DNA of 64,000 nucleotides from assembly GCA_028386065.3 (NCBI GenBank), contig JAKUCV010002441.1, positions 34,419-98,418 of the forward strand, given 5' to 3'. Position numbers and translations under genes: made by a program. The stretch comes from Turnera subulata (Eukaryota > Streptophyta > Magnoliopsida > Malpighiales > Passifloraceae). How positions within the stretch are numbered: position 1 is the stretch's first letter; each line of letters opens with the position of its first letter. The notes below the pieces were generated by a model that ran no database searches, had not been told where the DNA came from, and saw only the letters and a program-made list of their open reading frames with translations. Of this stretch, positions 33,969 to 44,872 are shown piece after piece.

Positions 33969-34320
33969 GAGACTCATACTAGCCAAGAACCTGAGTGGTA
34001 ACAAGCTAGAAGTTCATGTTGATGGGGCTTGATATGGCTCGTTTCTTTTCATTTTGTTACCTTTTAGACTATATATATGTTTTGTTTTTAATCTTAATCT
34101 CTACAAATTTTTTTTTTGATGAATCTCTACAAAGATTCTTCAATATATATGATTATAATATTTATTTTCTGGCAACACCCATGTTAATGAAGTGATGTTT
34201 CTTATCTTCCGTTCTGTGATTCAATATCTAAGAAATTTGAAAAGTTATATTGAAAAGTAAAATCAAAAGAGAAATCAGTTCAAAATTTTTGACCATTTAG
34301 CTGGGTAGCATGAAAGATTG
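33969..34320. other. 3' flank of the DUF295 gene; no further gene
   Basis: AT-rich, likely 3' UTR followed by intergenic DNA up to the copia remnant. Confidence 0.5.
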
Positions 34321-37300
34321 CGATAACAAAAACAAAAGCTCTTTTAGCTGGCACAAGCTTTATTATAGAATAATATGTTCCGGAAGAGTAAAATATTTAT
34401 GTTCTGGAAGAGTATGAATTTTATTATACTCCTGAAGAGCCAAAATTTTTTCCTACTTATAAATGAATGAATATTTTATTCAAGTCTCAAAGGAATTTGC
34501 TTATGTTGAGACAATAAGTGAAAGAGATATTGTACTATATAAATATTCGAGTAATTGAAACTTACCATATTCAGTCAGAAGTTGGAATACACTAGCCTGA
34601 AGCTAGCAATTTTAAGTTTTTAAATATACAGTTTGCACAGCCTGAAGCTGAGATCAAATAGAAGTTGCCTAGTGGATATCTTGTTTGGCATGACCGGATG
34701 GGCCATCCCGGATCAATAATGATGTGCGAAATTTATTTGGTCGTTCATTGAAAAACCAGAAGTTTTTACAATCAATGAACTTCCATGCATTTATTTGCTG
34801 CGAGAATTCGGCCTTCCTATGATAAGGTTGGCCTTGAATTACCAGCAGGTTTGGAAATAATTCAGAGACATGTACGCGGATTAATAAATCCGCCATGTTG
34901 ACCATCTAGGTAATTTTATGATTTTAATCGATGCATCGACTAGATGGTCCATTGTGTGCTTATTAGACGCAAGTTGGCATTTTGCGCGCTTATTAAGCCA
35001 ATTGCGGGTACACATCCCCAATTATTTTATAAGACTATATATTTTGATAATACTGGTGTATTCCTTCAGTGGTTAATGTATATCATTGGAAATAATGGTT
35101 GAACATCCTGTAGCTTATGTTCATACCTAAAACGATCTTGGTCAATCGCTTATTGAATATTGCCAATTGATTATAAGACCATTGCTAATGAGATATTACT
35201 GTTTGAGAACATGGTATTTTACATGCAGCAACACTTGTGTGTATCAAGCCAACAAGTTATCATAAGATCTCCCCATTTAATTGGTTCATGATCACGAACC
35301 TAGTATCTCTCATCTTCGGACCATTGGTTGTACAGAAAATAATGCTCCACCACAGCATAGTAAAATTAGTCCTTAAAGAAGACTAGGAATATATGTTGAG
35401 TATGAATCTCCATAGTTGAAACCATTAACTAGAGATTGGAGATTTATTTACGTTAAGATTTGCTTATTAATTTGATGAAAGTGTTTACCCAACATAAGGG
35501 AGAAAAAATAAGCAGCTGGATCAAGAGTTTATTGAAATACATATCAATATCTAGTTCTTGATCCTCAAACAAATAATTATGAACCTGAAGTTTAAAAGAT
35601 GATTCATTTGCAAAAAATTAGTAAGTCAGTTGCCAGACATATTTATTGATTTGAAAAGAGTGACCAAATCTTATATACCAGCTGCAAATGCTCCTATTTA
35701 AATTGATGTTTCTGGAGAACAATTAAAGTATGCAAATGAATCTAAAGTATGCCAGAAGCATAGAATATACTCGGTTCCAAAAGAAAACAAAAAAAAATTC
35801 TCGATAGAGCAAAAGGAGCAAAGAACTAAGATGACCCCAGTGAGAAAATAAGACCTCCAGTAGAGGTTCAAATTAAAAGTCCTCAAGAAGAGGAAAATCC
35901 TCCAGAAGAGATTTCTGACACAATTGATAAAGTTCCAGAAGTAACTCAGGTACCTGAAATAAATGAAAATGATGAGATCTCGATTAATTATACAGTGTCA
36001 GGATTAAGATGGAACCGACGTGAAATAACCGTACGAAATTTTTATATAATGTAGCGCTAAATATTATGAAAGAAAATGAGGATCATGAACCTACATCTAT
36101 TGATGAATGTAGGCGCAGAAGGATTGTCCAAAATAAAGAGATATAATTAAGGCTGTGATACACTCGCTTGTGAAGCGACAAATTTTCTGGACCTGTAGTC
36201 CATACACCAGATGGTGTAGATCTGGTCGATTGTAAATGGGTATTTGTGCGAAAAGAAAATTATAATAGTGAGATACAAAGCACGGCTCATCGACAAGGTT
36301 TTACCCAAACGACCTGGTATTAATTATAAGGAGATAAACTCACCTATGGTGGATGCAATTATTTTCGATCTTTGATAAGTCTGGCAATATATAAAAAAAA
36401 TTAGAAATGCATCTAATGAATGCGGTTACAGTCTATTTTTACGGATCCATTTGTCATGACATATGCATGAGAATCCCTGAAGGATTCAAGTTGCTTGAAG
36501 CAACTAATTCCCGGGAATATACAAAATTAAGCTAAATTGACCTTTACATGGTTTAAACCAATTTGGGTATGTATATGCATGAATTTATTATTGCTTATGT
36601 TGATGTCTATATGCATTTTTCATTATTTTTGTGATTTAAATATTATTGGAATTCCTGAAGAAATCTCCAAATGTTATGTTTCAAGAAAGGACTTGAGATG
36701 AAAAATCTCATAAAGGAATTAGATTGGTCCTGAAGTACCCTATCAAAGTGCAATTTTTCTTGCTAGTAACATAAAGCCTGAAGCTTTGACATAAACCTAT
36801 ATGCAAGATATGACTGTGCTCTCATCTTCGGGATATAATGGATGTGATATTATATTAACCCTGTAAGACCGAAGAGAATATAGTTGATTTTGCAGATGCT
36901 GGTCATTTACTTGATCCACATAAAGCACAGACAGACATATGCTACTTTTTACACATGAAGCTGTTATATCGTTGCGACCACAAAAGCAAGATAGCGAGGA
37001 AGATGTTCCAACAATGAATTATGAAGATAATGCTGCCTACATTGTCCCATTAAAGTAGTGATGTATCAAAAGTGATCGGACAATGCATATGTCACCAAAA
37101 GTTGACAAGGATGATTAGCATGCAACGACATCAAGAAATCAAGAGAGGCCAATATGAGGGGTAGTAGAATACGCACTGCACTCTTTTTTCCTTCACCAAG
37201 TTTTTATCCCGCTGGGTTTTTCTTGGTAAGTTTTTAATGAGGCAATTTTCCCTAAGCGTATTCTATTCAATTCACAATGACATCTAAGGAGGAGTGTTAT

Positions 37301-37449
37301 AAAAACGTGGATGTCACTGCACTACCTACCGTGTGTTTATATATACTCACAAATAATGAAGTAATAATATTGAATCTTCTCAGCTTTTCTTCTTCTCCTC
37401 TGCTCTCCTCCTTCACCACACCAATGTATTAATCACTTTATTTCTAACA
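34320..37449 (+). mobile_element. Ty1/copia retrotransposon, 3' part, heavily decayed
   Basis: Reading plus through many frame changes gives the copia order. GAG-pre-integrase: LVWHDRMGHPGSIMMC (34682). Integrase remnants: ILHAATLVCIKPTSYHK (about 35220) and a GDLFTLRFAY block (about 35440). RT leader: DHEPTSIDECRRR (about 36080), then GPVVHTPDGVDLVDCKWVFV (about 36190) and YKARLID..RPGINYKEINSP (about 36270). RT: MRIPEGFKLLEA (about 36465) and DLNIIGIPEEI (about 36640). RNase H: PTMNYEDNAAYIVPLK (about 37008). It ends with a purine tract AAGGAGGAG (37286-37294) and a 3' LTR. The 5' LTR and gag are missing. There are no intact frames. Confidence 0.88.
37295..37449 (+). repeat. Copia 3' LTR, 155 bp
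   Basis: Starts TGTTATAAAAACGTGGATGT right after the purine tract and ends TTTATTTCTAACA. Architecture (TGTTATAAAAA start, TAACA end, CTTCTTCTCC-rich 3' part) matches the LTR at 39477-39647. The Mutator-like element begins 68 bp further on. Confidence 0.75.
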
Positions 37450-37516
37450 ATTTGCAATATAACCTAGGCCTAAGATATTTAATTAAGTTACCTATTTTAT
37501 CCGAGTCTTTTCTATC

Positions 37517-39150
37517 GGGTTAATGTTGAAAAATATCCTTTAACTTTATATTTTTCATCACTCATGGCCCTTAAAAGATTATTGGGTTATTGATGTCCCT
37601 TAACTTATGTTGAACCGAATAAAGTAGTCCTTTTCCCTATAATAACCGATTTCCGACCCATATTATGTGCAATTAAGAATTACTATTTTCCCTCAAATAT
37701 TATTCCACTTAAATATAAATAATATCCTTTGGGAAAATTATAAAGTGGTCTGGAATTAAAAAAATCGAAATTAAAAAATGTATGTGAGTCCCACACCCAC
37801 TAATCCAATAAAAATTAAAAATTAAAAGTCCACCGTATTTGCTCCCCCTTCCCATCACCGCCGTACTTGCTCACCTTTCCCATCACCGCCACCAGGCGCA
37901 ACCTTATCCCCTCTTAGCCGACATAGGCCATCAACATCCCACATTTAACACCACCAACTCAATCTATCACAAAAAACAATGTCGACTCGATTAGGATCCG
38001 TACCTTGTACCCTCTCTTCAGCCATCATCACCATTATCAACAACACCGACACAATATCATCCCCAATCCGCCATGGAAACCATCATCATCATATTCTGTA
38101 GCAAATCAATCAACCACCACAAGACTTCCATAAAATCATCACCATCAATACCCTTAAGTTCAACCCTTTAGCATGGCAACACAAACCACAAAAATCATAT
38201 CCACCACTGCCACATACAACCATCATCGACCCTGCAATGCCACTATCGGAGTAAACAATAACCCGGCAGCATCACTGCAACATCACCCCATAACTACCAT
38301 CGAAATATACACGCAATTGACAACCTACCATCGTTGTTTGTCACCAATAGCCCCTAAAAACAAATCGAACCTACAAAATCCAACACCACCAACAATCCAA
38401 CCCGCAACACCATTCAACACAACAACCCGAATCTGCCATCCACAGCAATACCACACCCAAACTCCATCAAACCCGAAATCAAAAACAACACACAACTCAA
38501 TCACCGTTTATTTTGGCTGGAATTTAGCCACCTCACTGGAGTTCGAGCACGGTTGCCGCAGCTCCATCTCCGATCTATTGCATCTTCGCCGTTGGTTCAA
38601 CCGGAGCCCAAGCCTGACTCCTCCGCCTTAGTTCTTACAGCAGGTACGCAGCTCGCCATTGGTTCGATGTCGTCTTGACCGAAGAATCGAAGATGAGGGA
38701 AGGAAGGAGACGAGGAGATCAGGGCGGCGGCAGTTGGGTAGCACAGTAGAGGTGGGAGAGAATTGTAAGTTCGCGTGAGAGAATAATTGAGAATTTTTTG
38801 GAAAAGAGAGCAGACATGGAAAAAGGGAGAAGGGCAAGCTGTGAAGTTCGGCGGTGAGAAGAAGAAAAAGGGAAGAAAAAAAAAAGAAAATAAGAGGAAG
38901 AAAGGGAGGGAAGATAAAAAGAAAAACAAAGAATTTTTTTCCCCTTTTCCTCTAAATGCTGACATGGAAAAAACTAATTTTAAATTGAATCAAAATATGG
39001 GTCCTACGTTAGAAACCGGTTGCCGGTGAAAAATGAACTACACTAATCAGTTTAGTGCAAGTTAAGGGACAATATCAACTCAATAATTTGTTTAGGGACA
39101 ATTGTGATGAAAAAGACAAAGTTAATGGACATTTTACACCATTAATCCCC
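37517..39150. mobile_element. Mutator-like element (MULE), 1.63 kb, with 9-bp target duplication
   Basis: The left end (GGGTTAATGTTGAAAAATAT...) and the reverse complement of the right end (GGGGATTAATGGTGTAAAAT...) align for about 90 bp, both reaching TCCCTTAACTT. Identical 9-bp flanks TTTTCTATC at 37508-37516 and 39151-39159 are the expected MULE target duplication. No transposase inside; the interior is moderately GC-rich and low in complexity, so this is a non-autonomous element, possibly carrying captured sequence. Confidence 0.93.
38173..38631 (+). other. Open frame inside the MULE (152 codons)
   Basis: A Thr/Pro/Asn/His-rich frame with no recognised domain. Its composition mirrors the CA-rich DNA. 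The overlapping minus frame (38965-38597) is Phe/Pro-rich for the same reason. It might be part of a captured gene fragment, but I cannot identify a source. Confidence 0.2.
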
Positions 39151-39476
39151 TTTTCTATCTGTACAAGGTTTCCACAAAGAAGCCTTCTGATAAGGTCCTT
39201 CCCAGAATTTCAATGCATCATGCTTGAATTCTTTCTAAAGCGGAATAACAATTGTTAGATATACAATCTCAAACCTTTAAAATGTAAAAAAATTGTGAAA
39301 CAAACCTCTCCTAATGCACTAGAAGCCAAATTTAAGAACCAACTATACATTTGTACTGTTACTTTTTCTTCACTGCTGTAGGTGACTGGTGGTGTTTCTT
39401 CATGAGTTGTGTGTTCAGTCCTGCCCTCCTGCAAAAGCAAATGTTTTGGAAGATGAAAAATAAAAATATTATTGAG

Positions 39477-39647
39477 TGTTATAAAAAAAATGTGTACAAC
39501 AACGTGTGAATATTGTTGTACCTACTTACCTGTATATGTACCCTCACACAGAATGAAAATGAGATGACCAAGCTCAGCTCTTCATCCTCTATTCTTCTGC
39601 TTTTGCTTCTCCTCATTTACAGTATTAATTACTCATTATTCTTAACA
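39477..39647 (+). repeat. Copia-type 5' LTR, 171 bp
   Basis: Starts TGTTATAAAAAAAATGTG and ends ATTCTTAACA, followed by CGTTATCAGCACG, the sequence seen just inside the 5' LTR of this copia group (primer-binding region). Same layout as the LTR at 37295. It marks the start of a copia-derived unit into which the Athila-like element later inserted. Confidence 0.7.
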
Positions 39648-40524
39648 CGTTATCAGCACGATAGTTTCTACCCAATTTTGAGGCAAGAAACCAGTGCAGA
39701 AAACACCACACCCGAGACCTCACCGCCACTGCCACCTACTGCCGACACAGCTCGTGCCTTCCTCGGTCCACCACGCTGGAGCCCGCCACCGCTGACAAGC
39801 AGGCCGCGCCTCGCCGTTCAAAAAAAAAAAGCAAACAAAGTAGAAGAAGATGAACAGTATCGTCAACTTCATGTTACTGTTCATCCGAAGACGATCCATG
39901 CCGCCGTGCACTCCACCACGTCACAGGCGTGCTCCTCACGCCGTCGCGATCTCAACGACGCTTCTTCCTTCTGCCACTGCCGCCGGAAATGCCGCCAAGA
40001 GGCGACAACCCGACGGGGATCCGTCGGATCTGACTGGCCCGCGCCTGGCTCGGGTTCCTGTGACGCCGCGTTCTCTTTTTCGCCGCCCTCGCGTCGCCCC
40101 TCGTCCACCGCTTGCTGCCCGGTGTCGCCGTCCTCCCCTCGCGCCGACCACCGCGGAACCAGTCAAGGAGAGGTCGGGTTTGCGACGACCCGCGAGTTGA
40201 AGAAGAAGACCCGGATGGGTCGGACTGACCCGACATGGTCAGCGAGCCTGGGCCCGCCTCGTGGGCCTTGGCACATGGGCTTGAGGCGGTTGGACCTGGG
40301 TTGCCTTGGCCTGGGCCTCTGCACCAGGGCTGACACTGTTCGGCCCAGCCCCCCCCAAAAAAAAAGAAGGAAACAGTAAATATATATCCTGACCCAAAAA
40401 AAAAAAGAAAAAAAAGAGAGAGAAAAGAAAAAAAAAGGGGGGAGGGGGGGAGGAGAATTTATATTGCTGAAAGATTTATCGAGTAAGCATACCTTCTATT
40501 ATTATGCTTTACTTAGTATTCAAT

Positions 40525-40605
40525 ATTGGCCGGCTAAGCCGCCTTATCTCTTTGTTGGCCGGCAAAGCCGCCTTGTTTCATTTATTGGCCGGTTAAGCCG
40601 CCTTT
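40525..40605. repeat. Triple GC-rich motif with hairpin potential
   Basis: TTGGCCGGCTAAGCCGCCTT, TTGGCCGGCAAAGCCGCCTT and TTGGCCGGTTAAGCCGCCTT occur within 80 bp. In the first, CGGCT/AGCCG forms a 5-bp stem with a one-base loop. Its GC content contrasts sharply with the AT-rich spacers. Confidence 0.85.
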
Positions 40606-40878
40606 TATCGAGTAAGCATATTTTATGTTTTTAAATTACGATTGGGCTATTAAAAGGCTCATTGCATTTACGTTTTGCTTGGGCTCGTACAAGGCCCATC
40701 ATATTTATCTTTCGGTTATTTATTTATTTTTAATTGGGCTAATCAATAAAAGGCCCATGTTTATTTATTTTAATTATGTCTTTATTTAATTTTTGGAATC
40801 ATGTAATTCATTTTTTGTGGCCCTTAAAATTTCCGGAAGAAATTTGTTATGGGCGCTGAAATGCATTTCAATGCAAAT

Positions 40879-41065
40879 AGTCTGGAAGACTAAATAAAAG
40901 AGTCTAGAAGACTCAATACAAAAAAAATAAAGCAAAGACTGGAAGTCTTACTACCAAAAGATCCCACAGATCTTTAAGGAAAATTGAAGAAAGATATGAC
41001 CACCAGAAGGTGGATATTGTACAACCATCAAGAAGATGGATATTGTACGACCATCAAGAAGATGG
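40879..41065 (+). repeat. Micro-hairpin series in copia leader (left flank)
   Basis: Short inverted repeats with different arms: AGTC-TGGAA-GACT (40880-40890, inside AGTCTGGAAGACT), GAGTC-TAGAA-GACTC (40900-40914), AAGAC-TGGAA-GTCTT (40935-40949), AAAGATC-CCACA-GATCTTT (40957-40975), CCACC-AGAA-GGTGG (41000-41013), and CCATC-AAGAA-GATGG (41025-41039 and 41051-41065). Most have a 5-base loop ending GAA. See the matching set at 57006-57113. Confidence 0.85.
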
Positions 41066-41267
41066 ATACTGTTCTTATCTTGCTTACCCTGAAGGTGCAA
41101 GCCAATATATATTGAATAATTTTATTTTATGTTTAGTTTTATTATTTTATGTTCAATTTTTATATTCAATTTTATTTAATTTTATTTTATTTACTTTACA
41201 ATATTTTATAATCGTTTCTAGAATAATGGCTCAGGCATTAGTCCTGAAGACAATGTAGGTTGACATC

Positions 41268-43380
41268 TGATGGGTGTCTGTTATCCTGCAAGTGCACAGG
41301 GCTGTTGTAGTACTTTATCAAGGTCGTATCCACAGGGACTGGGTTGATCCTGTTACCCTTCAAATAGACAAATTACACTTGAAAACAATTAAACAAGAGT
41401 GGATTGGATGACTAATGATTAAAACTAAAAATGAGCAGTAAGGTAAATATAACAGCAAATTAAACGAGGAAGAGATCAGAAATGGTGAGTTCTTAGGCAT
41501 CCGGGTTCCACATGTCCTGATTTATGCTTATAAATTGCTCAACAGCATCATCACAGGCTGAGCCTGTGGATGAGGTTGTGACTAATTAGATGTCTTGTCG
41601 GGGCTCCCAACCTGAGGTTCTACCAACGACTTTCGATCTTATTGATAGTTCCCTAAGCTTCCATCTACCCCCTGTCACTAGAGTAAACGTCCACTTAAGG
41701 ATGAAGTTTAATGTTGGTGCTAATACCCACAATCTCTCCCTATCTTCTTTCGAATGTCTATGGAGTGAGGGCTGACTATTGCAGGTCTAGCACTCCTGGC
41801 TTCTCCTTTCGGTTCTTCACCAGGCTGCTACTAAACTAAGAATATGCCACCCAATAATCAATCAAGAATCAAATTAGGAGTTGGGTTATCTCTTGACTAT
41901 ACTGTCACGGAATAAGGCTGTGCCCGATGCTGTCGACTGCAAGGGGGTTAATTATAAGATTGGTTCTTGCAGGTGCTCTCAACCTATACTGCACCCATTT
42001 TCTTTCGCTCACAGGTGCCTCCCATGGTTCTCATCTCCCATGTGCTTTCGCATTGGTCAAACTCAGGGGATTAAGATTGGTGTTGAGGCTAATTCCTCAA
42101 TTAGTTTCTAACCCGTCACAAGTTGAAAACTAAGAGTTTGTTGCTGTTGTTCTAGTAGCTATGGTTTCTCCTTTCGGTCCTTCACCTAGCTACCTGTGTT
42201 CATGCATGGGTTTGATCAGAACCTAGACATGGAGAAAGCTCTCAACAACTAAAGCAAGAAAAAAGGTTAAGAACATGAGCAATTTAATTTCGCAAAAAAT
42301 CAGATACATGCTTCCCCCTTCAACCTAAGAAGGGGTTGTTTAGTTCATAATCAAGGTTACAGAAACAATGGAAGAATGGATTGACATAGTATTTTTGAAC
42401 AATCTGAAGGTTAGGGGCAACACGGTTTCTGCCCAGAAAGGCTGCAGAACCGTGTTTTCCCTTGGACCCTTGGTGTTTCTGGGTCCCACCTCTGTTCTAA
42501 AGAATTCTGCAACTAAGGAATTACTGGTGTTGATCCGGGGGATATCTCTGTGCTTTCTCTTCTTCTCTTCTCCCTTTTTGTAGATGCATCTCCCTTCTTT
42601 TCCTTCTCCCAACTTGCTAGAGAGCATGGGTGTTTGGGCAAGTTGGCTCGTCAATTCCTTCATCGTGTGTGTCAGGATAAGAGCCATGGGGAGTGTGATG
42701 ATATGGTGCAATTCGCTGGTCTGCAGCTTTTGAGGAATAATTGGAGGGAATAATGGACTTTTGAGTCGACAATCTTCTGGCATTCCTCTGGGCATTATAT
42801 TATCATTCCCACCTGCCAAAAGGTCTTCTGAAGCACTCAGGTCGTGTTTGGCAGGCTCCATGTGCGGGATGAGCAAGTGGTGCAATTTAATATTGTTCCT
42901 GCAATTTTGGGTTTTGCAGAACGCACAGCATGAGGCTGTCGACACACAGGCTGAGGCTGTGCAAGGTTTGTTACAGTTCTTCTTCAACTTTCCCTTCAAT
43001 TGATTTCTGCTTCTTCTGTCGATGATAAGGTGTCATGAGGACTTCTTGAATCAAAGTTAAGGAACCGATCCTCAGTGGAAATCTTATGAATTGAAGGTGG
43101 TTTGAGGCTTTCAATTGAATTCTCGATGAACAACAGCCTCAGGGACTGGCTCAAGGGTTCTGCAACAAGCTCATGCTGTGGCAGAGGCTGTTTCTTCAAA
43201 TTCTTCAATGAAATCTTCCCAAATTGGTTGAAATGCACCTGAAATCACTAATTATGCAGTAAAGGGTAGGAATATAGGAAATACGATAGAATTATGCGTA
43301 GGAGGCATATAATCAGGAAAGAATGAGCACATATCATGCCTAAAATCATGCTTAAAACTATGCATATTTTGTGTGCATCA
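41268..43380 (-). repeat. Athila-like 3' LTR (2113 bp)
   Basis: Plus-strand start TGATGGGTGTCTGTTATCCT, end TTTTGTGTGCATCA. Near-identical throughout to 54784-56906. Contains CACAGGCTGAGCCTGTG (41552-41568) and several related AGGCTGTG words. The open frames inside it also occur in the other LTR and are not genes. Confidence 0.95.
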
Positions 43381-43400
43381 AAATACCCCAAATTGAAGAT
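43381..43400 (-). other. Polypurine tract (plus-strand primer) of the Athila-like element
   Basis: On minus, AATTTGGGGTATTT immediately precedes the 3' LTR, the expected position for the primer of second-strand synthesis. Confidence 0.6.
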
Positions 43401-44872
43401 TTTGCTTGTCCTCAAGCAATCAGAAAAAGAAAAGACGGCATAGTTTTAGAGAGAAGTAAGGGCAGTTCCTATGCATCCAAATTTTCATCGGGTTTCTCCC
43501 ATGTGACGCCTTAATTTAGGAATCCCCTTGTTTTCTTTTAAAACTGCATCAACTCAAATCAAATTCCTTGTCAGTGGTTTCTGTAATTCAAACTTACAGG
43601 AATAATCTTGCAACTAACCTCCAATCATTTGTCGTCAGAGGGGTCCTGCCAAAATCATTTTTGTGGAAGTGAAAATTTTACCTCATATGCAGATCCATTA
43701 TCCCTTATCTCCACTAATGTGCAACAGTGCTCAGGCAAGGATTTCCAGGACTTTTCTGTGTTGTACTGAGGTTATGGTGATGGTTGTCAATGAATGGAGG
43801 TTGGATTGAGCAAATGTTGGAGGTCTGTGAACTTGAAACCTCCAGTTTAATTTGTGAACAGTTTGAGGCTGTATAGGGACTATTTGATTCCGTACCCCTT
43901 GAGTTTTCATGCTACCCAGAGGCTAAATGTATCCTCTTGTTTGCCGGCTGCCTTATTTTGTTCTTTTCTTTTTTTTTTTTGGGTTACAGCTGGGAAGAGA
44001 GCAGTACAAGATGTGTGGTAATATTCTGGTTATGTATTTGTTAAGTGCAAACAGTCTCAGATGCTCGATGGGATTAAATCTTGTTCACAGACTCATCAAC
44101 AGGGTGAGGCTGTTGGAATGAAATCGCGCCTTGGCACATGATGGCCCCTGTTTCGGCTTCAAGTGGTTGGGGTGAGATGAGCAGGGTCAAGAAATGAATT
44201 AGGGCCATACTAGTTGGCTCAAATGGGGTTGCAATGGAATGATAAGTGTGGTATGGATTTATGTGGTCTGTTGGTATGCAAAAGATGGCCTAGATCCTTT
44301 CCTTGCTTGAAAAACTCTTACTTGTATTTCGCCTTGACAGGGATAAGGATCTGTTCTGAAAGTAGACAGGCTGAGCCTGTGGCATTTTGAAAACCATTTA
44401 GCAAGATTCTTCTTATCTGACAGATTCATGGAGTGCAATTGTTTGATTATGCCTGTTCTGCTTGTTTTGGAAATGAGACAAGTCCTGAGATTAGAGTATG
44501 AGCAGAATTAAATGGAAAAATTGAAGATGAATAAATATAAGGATAGGCTCACACTGTGGAGAAGCAAAATGAAAAATAGATAAGCATTTGAATTTGCATT
44601 GAATTAATCAGAAAAGTACAGAAGGCATAAAATGGCATTCGCACCCTAAAATACCCCAAACTTAAAACTTGCAGTGTCCTCACTGCTGAAACTAAACAAA
44701 AGAAAGGCGCAATGCCACAACAAAGACGAGCAAAATTAAAAACATTACCGAAATTTAAAGACTAAGCGTCTAATGCTAAACATAAAGATAAATACCCCAA
44801 ACTGAAAGTTGTATCCTATGTGGTAGGGGTTAGACATCCTAAAACTAGACTAGAGGTGCCGGAATGGTGGAG
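43401..44872 (-). other. Non-coding 3' internal region of the Athila-like element
   Basis: About 1.5 kb between the third ORF and the purine tract, with no convincing frame. Such long untranslated stretches are usual in Athila-group elements. It carries an ACAGGCTGAGCCTGT palindrome at 44366-44380. Confidence 0.6.

Larger units (their letters stand above)
39648..41262 (+). mobile_element. Copia-derived leader/internal DNA, left of the Athila insertion
   Basis: Follows the LTR and primer-binding site. 39.7-40.35 kb is GC-rich, unlike its surroundings, with a long but featureless frame (Arg/Pro/Ser-rich). Then come three copies of an NGGCCGGCNAAGCCGCC motif (40527, 40557, 40586), duplicated TATCGAGTAAGCATA (about 40478 and 40607), and a set of micro-hairpins (40879-41065). 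No copia protein is recognisable. At 41263 the target duplication of the Athila-like element begins; the copia purine tract resumes right after that element (56912). Confidence 0.65.

Noticed and set aside
39881..40236. Several overlapping Arg/Gly-rich frames on both strands
   Set aside because: All six frames are open in the GC-rich island, so open length is not evidence; none shows a domain.
42340..42999. 219-codon minus frame inside the left Athila LTR
   Set aside because: The homologous part of the other LTR is open only in pieces, and LTRs do not normally code; it is a chance frame.
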